Positions 1-7,129 of a stretch of DNA of 64,000 nt are shown here, in pieces. How positions within the stretch are numbered: position 1 is the stretch's first letter; each line of letters opens with the position of its first letter. The stretch is from Bin87 sp034423595 (GTDB taxonomy: Bacteria; Chloroflexota; Dehalococcoidia; Lucifugimonadales; UBA3495). The DNA lies in assembly GCA_965207025.1 (NCBI GenBank), contig OZ242258.1:2542001-2606000 (forward strand), written 5' to 3'. A program made the translations under genes and the position numbers. Under the pieces are notes generated by a model, which ran no database searches, was not told the DNA's origin, and saw nothing but the letters and a program-made list of their open reading frames with translations.

Positions 1-1
1 G

Positions 2-298
2 CTCGGATGCGAGGGCTACCACGACAACTGCACCGACAACCTGGCGGCGGCGCTGGCCGAGTTGGGTGTGACGCCGCCGGAAACGCCCAGCCCATGGAAC
101 CTGTTCATGAACATTCCGGTAGGCGCGGACGGCTCCGTCGGATTCGAGCCGCCGGTGTGCAATCCGGGAGATTACGTGACGTTGCGAGCCGAGATAGACT
201 GCATCATCGCCTTCTCCGCCTGCCCCCAGGACATGGTGCCCATCAACGGCGCAGACTGCGTGCCCACCGAGGCCCATTTTCAGATGGTTTCGGCGTAA
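2..298 (+). CDS. DUF1989 / urea carboxylase-associated family protein, C-terminal part
   Basis: The 5' end lies outside the window; 98 codons are readable in frame from base 2 to TAA at 296-298. The piece contains CEGYHDNC and, near the end, DCIIAFSACPQDMVPING, which is the usual C-terminal signature of the DUF1989 (urea amidolyase-associated) family with its conserved cysteines. Family members sit beside urea carboxylase or aminotransferase genes and are thought to bind metal, but no defined reaction is established. No urea genes are visible in this window, so the role here is open. The family call is strong, the function is not. Confidence 0.85.
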   Translation, partial: LGCEGYHDNCTDNLAAALAELGVTPPETPSPWNLFMNIPVGADGSVGFEPPVCNPGDYVTLRAEIDCIIAFSACPQDMVPINGADCVPTEAHFQMVSA

Positions 299-812
299 GC
301 CCCGCCGATCACGCGCACCGACTTTGCGACGGGAGCCGTCAGAATCCGGATGTCCCGGGTCGCAGCCGCTGGTGGCGCACCGGCGGCCAATCCTGCACCC
401 CCCTGCACCCACAACTCCTCCTCCGACGGATCACAAACTGCTGACACTGGTCGCTTGCCCCGGCTTGCCAACCGTCATTACCATTTAACTATCTGCTGCC
501 TGATCCTCAAAGTCCAATCAAACCCTGCATCCAGGGCCCTTCCAAAGTCGTCATTGGCGGCCTTTGCACTACAAACCGTCATTCCTGCAAAAAACCCTCT
601 CACTTGCCCGCCAAAACCCCTGAAATCGCCATCAAAACCCGCCCAATCCACCACCATTCACCCCCACCAATAACTCCCTCACCCTACTGAAATAAATGGA
701 AATGAGCGGAAATGAGCGGGTTTTCGCAAAAATCCCCCGCCATCCCATCCAATCCCCAATCCCGTCCATCCCCTTCATCCATGTAAATAACTCCCCCGTC
801 AGAGGTATTCCC
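299..812. other. Intergenic region with low-complexity C-rich stretch and dispersed element
   Basis: I see no convincing gene in this 514-base gap. From about 585 it becomes C- and A-rich and matches, on the opposite strand, the sequence at about 41033-41125. It ends in the 10-bp tandem repeats at 690-719. Around 575-595 there is a fragment like the dispersed GTCATTCC repeat. A run resembling other intergenic repeats (catccccttcatccatg) occurs near 769-785. Confidence 0.6.
685..720 (+). repeat. Three tandem 10-bp repeats (AAATGAGCGG type) upstream of the gene at 813
   Basis: Units at 690-699 (aaataaatgg), 700-709 and 710-719 (both aaatgagcgg) follow CTACTG and end in an extra G. The same arrangement, CTACTC plus three 10-bp units plus G, occurs on the minus strand at 40997-41032. 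Both copies lie about 90 bp upstream of a start codon. One unit per helical turn is the geometry of an operator or iteron; a regulatory role is inference. Confidence 0.7.
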
Positions 813-1157
813 ATGACCATCTCCCAACTCCGCCGCCGCATCGACGCCCTCAAACGCAAACTCGCTCCCGAACTCGCCATCATCAAGCTCCGCCGCGTCG
901 CCGCAGCCGTCGCCGACGACTGGACTCCATCCGATCCCCCGGAACCGTCCGACGTCATCCAGCGCGTCGTCAAAGCCGGCTTCCGCCTCCCCACCTTCGC
1001 CCGCCTCCACCGCTACCTCGACGACACCCGACGGAAAGGTGAAATCCCCTACCCCAACACCATGGTGCTCAGTCTGCTCCCCTGGGCCGGGAACGACCGC
1101 TACCTCCCACTACTCCGCTGGGACCTTCCCTCCCCGGCCCCTGACAAGGGTATGTAA
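813..1157 (+). CDS. Small basic protein of unknown function, 3' end altered by IS insertion
   Basis: 114 aa read from ATG 813; residues 1-35 are a basic helix (MTISQLRRRIDALKRKLA) and the middle has a V-I-Q-R-V-V-K-A-G-F-R-L segment followed by RLHRYLDD and LLPWAGNDRY. I do not recognise a characterised family. The last codons and the TAA come from the left end of the inserted IS element at 1141. Removing the IS and one copy of the 11-bp target duplication joins 1140 to 2485, giving a proline codon and a TAG at 2487-2489. The undisturbed protein therefore ended four residues earlier, and the insertion only adds D-K-G-M. The dispersed element with 10-bp repeats lies directly upstream. Confidence 0.55.
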   Translation: MTISQLRRRIDALKRKLAPELAIIKLRRVAAAVADDWTPSDPPEPSDVIQRVVKAGFRLPTFARLHRYLDDTRRKGEIPYPNTMVLSLLPWAGNDRYLPLLRWDLPSPAPDKGM

Positions 1158-2473
1158 AGGCTAAAACTGGCTCGGCGCTTAACTTGGGAAGGCGCCGGGC
1201 TTTCCGGCATTCTGGGTGTGTCGAAACCAGGTGCCGGAGGTCCCCCATGCGCCTTCCCAGAGAATGCTATCAGATGCAAAAAACGATTGAAACGCATTTA
1301 CCTCACCTCTCCCAGCCACAATTGACCGGCTTGGCAATGTGGGTCTGCGGGGCCATCCTGGCGGGCAGCGCCTGCCAGAACGCCGTGGCCTCGGCTCTCT
1401 CCGCCAAGGGCAACTGGAACAGCTTGCGCCAGTACATTCGCCAGTGGCTCTACGATGGCAGCGACCGGGCCCGTCCCTGCCGGACTGAGTTGGACGTTAC
1501 GCTCTGCTTCGCGCCCCTGCTGCGGTGGGTTTTGGCCCTGTGGCGCTCCGAACGCCTGGCCCTGGCCATCGACCCCACGCTCAAGGGCGACCAGACCACC
1601 GCCATCGTCATCAGCGGCCTCTACCGCAGTTGCGCCATTCCCGTGGCCTGGCGCATCCTCAAAGCCAATCAGAAGGGATCCTGGTCGGACCCCATCGTGG
1701 AACTGCTCAAGCAACTGGCTCCGGCGGTTACGGAGGGAATGACCGTCATCGTGCTCTGCGACCGGGGCATTGCCAGCCCCAAGCTCTGGAACCAGATACG
1801 AGAGCAGGGCTGGCATCCTGGTATGCGCTACCGGAAGAACATCACCTTCTGCGCCGACGGCGGCAAACGCCTGCCCGCCCAGCGCTTCGTTTCCCAGCCA
1901 GACACCGCCTGGATCGGCCAGGGCACCGCCTTCAGCACCCCCGAGGCCAAGCGCCGCTGCACTCTCGTGGTGGTCTGGTACCTCGAACAGGAAGAACCCT
2001 GGATCATCCTCACCGACCTGCCGCCCGACAAGGTGGGACCCAGTTGGTACGCGCTGCGCTTCTGGATCGAACTGGGCTTCAAGGCCCTCAAGAGCCTGGG
2101 CTGGAAGTGGGACAAGACCCGGCGCACCGACCCAGACCGCGTCTCCCGCCACTGGCTGGTGCTCTCGGTGGCCACCCTGCTGTCCCTGGCCTATGGCACC
2201 AGGGTCGAGGACGCCTACGACCGCAACATTGACCCAGGCAACCTGCGCACGCCGCCCAAGACGCCGGTTCCCGTACATCGCAACCCCTGGCGCCGGACGG
2301 GCCGCACCGTCAGCGTGATCCGCCACGGCATGGAACGCCTCCGGCGATTGCTCATCCAAGGCCGCCTCTGGACCCAACTCTGGCTGTTGCCAGAGCCTTG
2401 GCCCGAACCCAAGTCCAACCTGGAGATTACTCACCATGCGCCTACCTAAAAACGTCTTACATACCCTTGTCAG
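1141..2473 (+). mobile_element. Complete IS4-like insertion sequence with 17-bp perfect terminal inverted repeats
   Basis: The left end ctgacaagggtatgtaa (1141-1157) is exactly complementary to the right end ttacatacccttgtcag (2457-2473). The 11-bp sequence ctccccggccc flanks both sides (1130-1140 and 2474-2484) as a target site duplication. The element is 1333 bp with one transposase gene filling most of it. An 11-bp duplication and the transposase type fit the IS4 superfamily. Intact ends, intact gene and a perfect duplication indicate a recent insertion. Confidence 0.93.
1247..2449 (+). CDS. IS4-like DDE transposase
   Basis: 400 aa from ATG 1247, chosen because GGAGG at 1236-1240 is spaced 6 nt before it. 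An upstream in-frame start at 1184 lacks such a site. RNase H-like DDE residues are apparent: Asp in LAIDPT, Asp in VLCDRG, and Glu in RFWIELGFKALKS, the last followed by the YREK-like basic stretch WKWDKTRR. It would catalyse cut-and-paste transposition of the surrounding element. It lies entirely within the inverted repeats. A long open frame on the opposite strand is a coding shadow. Confidence 0.9.
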   Translation: MRLPRECYQMQKTIETHLPHLSQPQLTGLAMWVCGAILAGSACQNAVASALSAKGNWNSLRQYIRQWLYDGSDRARPCRTELDVTLCFAPLLRWVLALWRSERLALAIDPTLKGDQTTAIVISGLYRSCAIPVAWRILKANQKGSWSDPIVELLKQLAPAVTEGMTVIVLCDRGIASPKLWNQIREQGWHPGMRYRKNITFCADGGKRLPAQRFVSQPDTAWIGQGTAFSTPEAKRRCTLVVVWYLEQEEPWIILTDLPPDKVGPSWYALRFWIELGFKALKSLGWKWDKTRRTDPDRVSRHWLVLSVATLLSLAYGTRVEDAYDRNIDPGNLRTPPKTPVPVHRNPWRRTGRTVSVIRHGMERLRRLLIQGRLWTQLWLLPEPWPEPKSNLEITHHAPT

Positions 2474-2605
2474 CTCCCCGGCCCCGTAGCGATGACCATT
2501 TCCCACAGCGGTTGCGCGTGAGGCCCCGCCGCATTGGTAGCTCCCTTCGTAGTGTGGTATCGTTTCGCCAACATCGACAATATCCTCACTCGAGATTGAA
2601 TCGCA

Positions 2606-4471
2606 ATGTACGTTATCGGAACGGCCGGCCACGTTGATCACGGCAAATCCACCTTGGTCAAAGCCCTCACCGACATCGACCCCGACCGTCTCCCCGAGGA
2701 AAAAGAACGGGAGATGACGGTTGACCTGGGGTTCGCCTGGATGACGCTGCCCAGCGGGCGCGAGGTCAGCATTGTCGATGTGCCCGGACACGAGCGGTTC
2801 ATCAAGAACATGCTGGCCGGCGTGGGCGCGATAGACCTGGCGCTGCTGATCGTAGCCGCCGATGAGAGCGTGATGCCCCAGACGCGGGAGCACCTGGCGA
2901 TACTGGACCTGCTCCGCATCCGCCGGGGGCTGGTGGTGATCACCAAAACCGACCTGGTCGATGATGAGTTGGTCGAACTGGTGAAGGCGGAGGTGGAGGA
3001 CGTTTTGGATGACACAGCCTTCGCCGGCTGCCAGATGGCGGCTGTGTCGGCCTATACCGGCGACGGCATGGATGAACTGAAGGCCACCATCGACGAGATT
3101 TTGAACGACACCGAATCGCGGCGTGATTTGGGCCGTCCGCGCCTGCCCGTGGACCGCTGCTTCACCGTGAGCGGGTTTGGCACCGTGGTTACCGGCACGC
3201 TGATTGACGGCTCCGTAGCCGTGGGCCAGCAGATTGAACTGGCTCCGTCCGGCGCCCGCGCCCGCATCCGGGGGTTACAGAGCCACAAGTCGCGGCTCGA
3301 TTCCGCCACGCCGGGCGTGCGGCTGGCGTTGAACCTTTCGGGAGTATCGAGGGACGAAGTGCTACGCGGCGAGGTGCTGACCAACCCCGGCTGGCTGCGC
3401 CCGACGCGCCGTTTCGACGCCAACCTGCGGATGGTGAAGGGCGCGCCCCACGCGCTCAAGCACAACGAGGGGGTTACGTTCCATCTCTTCACCAGCGAAA
3501 CCACTGGGCGCGTGCGGTTGCTGGACGCCGACCGGCTGCAACCCGGCAGCGAAGGCTGGGTGCAGGTGTTGCTGGACGAGCCGATCCCAATGGTGAAGGG
3601 CGACTTTTTCGTGCTGCGCTCATCGGAGGATACTTTGGGGGGCGGGCAGATCGCCGACCCCAACCCAGGACGCCGGCATCGCCGATTCGCCCCCGACGTG
3701 CTGGAACGGCTGACCATGCTTGACGCTGGCGCCAGCGAGGATGTGATCTTCACCGTCGCCGACCAGATGGGTCCCTGCGACCTGCGTACCCTGTCGCAGC
3801 GGTCCAACCTTGCGGACGGAGAGGTGCTGGAGCGGCTGGGAGCGCTGGTGGAATCGGGCGACGTGGTGGCGCTGGGCGAAATGGGCAGCCAGAACGACGC
3901 GGTGGTGTATTCCCGACGCGGGTGGGACATCCTGCGCAACCAGGCGCAGATCGCGTTGCAGGCTTACCACAACCAGTATCCGCTGCGGCGCGGTGCGCCC
4001 CCGCAAGAGTTGCGTAGCCGGCTCCGGGTATCCCAGCCGGTTTATCTGAGGGCAGCGGCTCGCCTGGCGGAGGAAGGGGTTGTCGTGGATGACGACGGGC
4101 TGGTGCGCGCGCCGGACCACCAGGTGGAGCTGAGCGAGCGGCAGCAGGCGGACGTGGCAACGTACCTGTCGGAGTTGGCCGGGGAGCCATGGTCGCCGCC
4201 AACCGATCGTCCCGTGGGCCCGGAGCTATTGGCTTACCTACAGGAAAAGGGAGACGTGGTGAAGGTCAACGAGACTGTGGTGTTCACCACCGAGGCATAC
4301 GAAGATATGGTCGGTCGCATCGTCGCCCACCTGGAGCAGAACGGCAGCGTTACGGTGGCGGCGGCCCGCGAGATATTCGGAACCAGCCGCAAGTACGTGC
4401 TGCCCTTGCTGGAATACCTGGACCAACAGCGCGTCACCCGGCGCGTGGGCGACGAGCGTGTGCTGAGGTAA
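2606..4471 (+). CDS. selB: Selenocysteine-specific translation elongation factor SelB
   Basis: 621 aa. The GTPase domain (about 1-170) shows G1 GTAGHVDHGKS, the SelB-type switch EKEREMTVDLGFAW, G3 DVPGHE and G4 TKTD. EF-Tu-like beta-barrel domains follow, then a C-terminal half (about 400-621) with winged-helix segments that in the family bind the SECIS hairpin. The wording TVDLGFAW separates SelB from EF-Tu. It delivers Sec-tRNA to UGA codons. No selA, selD, selC or obvious selenoprotein is visible in the window, so the rest of the pathway must lie elsewhere. The IS element sits 130 bp upstream, but its ends do not disturb the gene. Confidence 0.93.
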   Translation: MYVIGTAGHVDHGKSTLVKALTDIDPDRLPEEKEREMTVDLGFAWMTLPSGREVSIVDVPGHERFIKNMLAGVGAIDLALLIVAADESVMPQTREHLAILDLLRIRRGLVVITKTDLVDDELVELVKAEVEDVLDDTAFAGCQMAAVSAYTGDGMDELKATIDEILNDTESRRDLGRPRLPVDRCFTVSGFGTVVTGTLIDGSVAVGQQIELAPSGARARIRGLQSHKSRLDSATPGVRLALNLSGVSRDEVLRGEVLTNPGWLRPTRRFDANLRMVKGAPHALKHNEGVTFHLFTSETTGRVRLLDADRLQPGSEGWVQVLLDEPIPMVKGDFFVLRSSEDTLGGGQIADPNPGRRHRRFAPDVLERLTMLDAGASEDVIFTVADQMGPCDLRTLSQRSNLADGEVLERLGALVESGDVVALGEMGSQNDAVVYSRRGWDILRNQAQIALQAYHNQYPLRRGAPPQELRSRLRVSQPVYLRAAARLAEEGVVVDDDGLVRAPDHQVELSERQQADVATYLSELAGEPWSPPTDRPVGPELLAYLQEKGDVVKVNETVVFTTEAYEDMVGRIVAHLEQNGSVTVAAAREIFGTSRKYVLPLLEYLDQQRVTRRVGDERVLR

Positions 4472-4507
4472 ATGGGCGGTGAGTTGCCGTTCAGGGAGAT
4501 GACCACT

Positions 4508-4795
4508 ATGTCGGAACGCAAAAGAATAACCTACGAAGAACAGAAGCGTATGGGCGAGGACATATACGACGCCCAAATCCGCCACCTGATTTCCGCTGAG
4601 GACGAAAGCAAGTTTGTGTTGGTGGATGTGCTGACCGGCGACTATGAAGTTGCGGAGCGGTCAGTGGAGGCCCGCGTCAAGCTGCGGCAGCGAAGGCCGG
4701 GGGCGGTGATACACACGATGCGTCGGCACAAGACCTACGTCATCCACCTCCGCAGTCCACGTCGCATGGTACGAAGGGGTGGGGTAACAGACTGA
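4508..4795 (+). CDS. Small protein of unknown function paired with an aspartyl protease gene
   Basis: 95 aa from ATG 4508, with GGGAG at 4494-4498 as ribosome site; 4472 and 4499 are alternative in-frame starts. The N-terminal part is a charged helix (SERKRITYEEQKRMGED); the rest reads like a small alpha/beta protein (FVLVDVLTGDYEVAE, VIHTMRRHKTYVIHL). The stop at 4793-4795 directly abuts the ATG of the downstream retropepsin-like gene, so the two are almost certainly co-transcribed and translationally coupled. I do not recognise a named family. A substrate, partner or antitoxin-like role for this protein is speculation based on the pairing. Confidence 0.65.
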   Translation: MSERKRITYEEQKRMGEDIYDAQIRHLISAEDESKFVLVDVLTGDYEVAERSVEARVKLRQRRPGAVIHTMRRHKTYVIHLRSPRRMVRRGGVTD

Positions 4796-5185
4796 ATGCA
4801 GTACGGTATTGTCAACGATTACGTCGAAGCCAACATAGTTCTCAATGTGCTGGACGACAGCGGTGAAAGCATCCCCATCACCTGCATAATCGACACCGGG
4901 GCAACCGGGGAAATGACTCTTCCACAATCGGTAATTCATCGGCTCAACCTGCCCTTGGCCGAAGACCCGGACAACATCGGGGTAACGTTGGCTGACGGTT
5001 CCAGCAGCCCTGGAAGGCTTTATATCGCCCGTGTTCTATGGCATGGCTTCATCAGGGAAGTCGAAGTTGTCAATGTGGGAACTGAGCCACTCGTAGGAAT
5101 GGGTTTGTTATACGGCAGCAACGTCAACATCGATGCAGTCCCCGGCGGTCAGGTGACCATCGCGGAACTGCCAAATGCAGGTTGA
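4796..5185 (+). CDS. Clan AA (retropepsin-like) aspartyl protease
   Basis: 129 aa, the size of one retropepsin monomer. The catalytic motif IIDTGATGEMTLP is at about residues 31-43, and the C-terminal part has the family-type ending VGMGLLYGSNVNIDAV followed by GGQVTI. Such bacterial single-domain proteases must dimerise to form the active site. No signal peptide or membrane segment is visible, so a cytosolic enzyme is expected. The gene starts directly at the stop of the 95-aa upstream gene. The substrate is unknown. Confidence 0.8.
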   Translation: MQYGIVNDYVEANIVLNVLDDSGESIPITCIIDTGATGEMTLPQSVIHRLNLPLAEDPDNIGVTLADGSSSPGRLYIARVLWHGFIREVEVVNVGTEPLVGMGLLYGSNVNIDAVPGGQVTIAELPNAG

Positions 5186-5238
5186 AGCCCGTTCACCGGA
5201 AACTGCGCCAATGACCGATTCATTTGCAAGATAACGAT

Positions 5239-6465
5239 ATGGCGTTGGATTTCAACCAAACCGCGCGCCAGATGCTGGCCGCCATGGACGGCGCGGCTAG
5301 TTCGCGCCGCAATCGCCGCCAGCGTTTCGCGGACACCCTGGATCGGGCGTTAGCAATCTCGCCGGCCGAGGCGGCGGATCGCACCAGCGCGTCGGGCCGC
5401 CGCCCCTTTGTATTCGCCCGCACCGGGCCGGAAGGACTGCTCGGCAGCCGGGAACCGCAGGACGCTCCTGCTGATTGGATAGCGTTGTCGGTGGACGGAT
5501 CGCACATCGATGTTGACCGACACTTGCCCTTACGCTGCCACCTGATCAACCTTGGCGGCTGCGCCATTACCTACGGCAAGCAGCCGTCATGCGATCTGTT
5601 CAGCGAGCCGACGCTGGCCGTTGACGATGCTAACCTGTATCTGCGCCCTGATGAGGAGTCGCTGGAAGAAACACTGATTGAGGGCCGGCTGCTGGGAGCT
5701 CTGCGCACAGTGCGTGAGGTGGAGCGGCTGGCGGAAGCGGTGGACTATTTGACCGCCGATGCTCCCGTGCTGGCGTTACTGGACGGAACCCTGGCGTTCT
5801 GGGACGTGCAGCGCGGCAGCTATCCCGGCTACGTGGTGGACCACCTGATCAACGGGCGGCTGCGCCCGGCCTTGCGGAGACTGGAGGCGGCGTCCCGCCC
5901 CGACCGTCCGGTCGCGGTGGCCGCCTATACGTCCAGGCCGCAGACCACTGAAGTCGCCGGGGCCGTTCGCGTCGCGCTCTGCGGCAGCAGTGATACCGAA
6001 TGTACCCGACGTTGCAGCGCGCGACGTTCGGATCTGATGCAGTGCGACGGCGCGGCGGGCTTTGACGACCGCGAGCTGTTTGAAGCGCTGCTTGAGCCGG
6101 GACACCGCTCGCCCCTTTACCAATCGGGACGGCTGGCATCCCGGTTCGCTGTAGGAATGACGCTGGGCGAAGAGTGGAGTCACTTCTACTACCTGGACAG
6201 CGGGACGGAGATCGGTCGGGTGGAGATTCCCGCGTGGGTGGCTGCTGACCCACAACTGCTGTCTTTGAGCCACGCGATGCTCGCGAAGCAGTGCGAATTG
6301 GGTTTCGGCTATCCGGTGGTGATTTCGGAAGCCCACGAGCAGGCGGTAGTGAGCGGACGCGACCGGGAAGAATTTCGTAAACTGGCGTTGATGCTCATGG
6401 AGCAAAACGGTTTGCCAACCTGGGAATCGGCCAAGACGGTCTCCAAGCGATTGCCCTGGCTGTAA
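5239..6465 (+). CDS. nurA: NurA-domain nuclease
   Basis: About 408 aa from ATG 5239; a TTG at 5224 in the same frame is an alternative. The NurA fold is indicated by IALSVDGSHIDVDRH (metal-binding Asp) and LALLDGTLAFWD, in the family order, with length in the usual 350-420 aa range. NurA is a 5'-3' single- and double-strand nuclease that works with the HerA hexameric translocase in end resection. No herA is present in the window. It ends just before a block of dispersed repeats and the CinA-type gene. Confidence 0.8.
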   Translation: MALDFNQTARQMLAAMDGAASSRRNRRQRFADTLDRALAISPAEAADRTSASGRRPFVFARTGPEGLLGSREPQDAPADWIALSVDGSHIDVDRHLPLRCHLINLGGCAITYGKQPSCDLFSEPTLAVDDANLYLRPDEESLEETLIEGRLLGALRTVREVERLAEAVDYLTADAPVLALLDGTLAFWDVQRGSYPGYVVDHLINGRLRPALRRLEAASRPDRPVAVAAYTSRPQTTEVAGAVRVALCGSSDTECTRRCSARRSDLMQCDGAAGFDDRELFEALLEPGHRSPLYQSGRLASRFAVGMTLGEEWSHFYYLDSGTEIGRVEIPAWVAADPQLLSLSHAMLAKQCELGFGYPVVISEAHEQAVVSGRDREEFRKLALMLMEQNGLPTWESAKTVSKRLPWL

Positions 6466-6475
6466 TCCCCCAACT

Positions 6476-6550
6476 GTCATTCCCGCGAAAGAAAGCCTGC
6501 CCCGTGCTCGACACGGGGGCAGCCCGTACTTGATACGGGGCTGGAATCCA
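6476..6550. repeat. Composite dispersed intergenic repeat (GTCATTCCCGCGAAAG type)
   Basis: Starts gtcattcccgcgaaag, contains two cccgt...acggg inverted segments (one with gtacttgatac) and ends ctggaatcca. Related copies lie at 9866-9946, 21026-21051, 26925-27000, 43273-43330 and 61651-61680. These are imperfect palindromes placed between genes. Confidence 0.75.
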
Positions 6551-6593
6551 TAAACTTGGACCCGAATCATCGTAAAGAATCTGGAGGTTTTTC

Positions 6594-7079
6594 ATGGGTG
6601 AATTGAACGATTTGGCGGAATCGGTTGCCGCTTTGCTGAAGGAACGAGGCGACACCCTGGCGGTGTCCGAGTCCTCGTGCGGCGGGCTGATTTCGGCGGC
6701 GCTGGTGTCGATACCCGGAGCGTCGGCGTACTACGTGGGCGGCTCGGTGGTGTACACGCGCACGGCGCAGCAGGGGCTGCTGCAAGTGCCCGATTCGGCA
6801 ATGGAGGGCCACCGGGCCAGCACCGAATATTACGCCCTGCTCAACGCCCGCACATCGCGGGAAATCATGGGCACCACCTGGGCGCTGGCCGAAACCGGGG
6901 CCAGCGGACCCACCGGCAACCGTTACGGTGACAACTACGGCCACGCCTGTTTTGGCGTCGCCGGGCCGGTGGAACGATCTCAAACGCTGGAGACGGGCAG
7001 CCCGGAACGAGAAGAAAACATGTGGGTGTTCGCCCGCACCGCGCTGGCCCTGCTGGAGGAGGCCATCAGATCTGCCTGA
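6594..7079 (+). CDS. CinA C-terminal-type nicotinamide-nucleotide amidase
   Basis: 161 aa, preceded by GGAGG at 6582-6586. It has the single CinA C-terminal domain: VSESSCGGLISA (the AESCTGG-type catalytic serine region), VVYTRTAQ and ETGASGPTGNRYG. Stand-alone versions deamidate nicotinamide mononucleotide to nicotinate mononucleotide, a pyridine nucleotide salvage step. Nicotinate phosphoribosyltransferase is encoded at 61.6-63.1 kb, in the same salvage route but not linked. Loss of the N-terminal COG1058 domain is normal for this subfamily. Confidence 0.85.
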   Translation: MGELNDLAESVAALLKERGDTLAVSESSCGGLISAALVSIPGASAYYVGGSVVYTRTAQQGLLQVPDSAMEGHRASTEYYALLNARTSREIMGTTWALAETGASGPTGNRYGDNYGHACFGVAGPVERSQTLETGSPEREENMWVFARTALALLEEAIRSA

Positions 7080-7101
7080 GGTTGCGAGCCGGTCGGTCGG
7101 T

Positions 7102-7129
7102 GTAGGGGCGAGGCATGCCTCGCCCCTAC
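7102..7129. repeat. Perfect 28-bp palindrome (GTAGGGGCG type) between convergent genes
   Basis: gtaggggcgaggc and its exact complement meet at a GC core, between the convergent ends of the amidase gene (7079) and the HExxH gene (7126). It could form a strong hairpin and may act as a bidirectional transcription stop. Other copies occur at 10913-10940, 21052-21079 and 36355-36382. Confidence 0.8.

Noticed and set aside
350..673. Open frame in the intergenic region before the IS
   Set aside because: Translation is Pro/Ser low-complexity across repeats, with no motif and no ribosome site.
1298..2893. Long open frame (531 codons) on the minus strand over the IS element and selB start
   Set aside because: It is antisense to the IS4-like transposase, crosses the IS boundary, and has low-complexity Gly/Ala/Gln composition without motifs: a coding shadow of GC-rich DNA.
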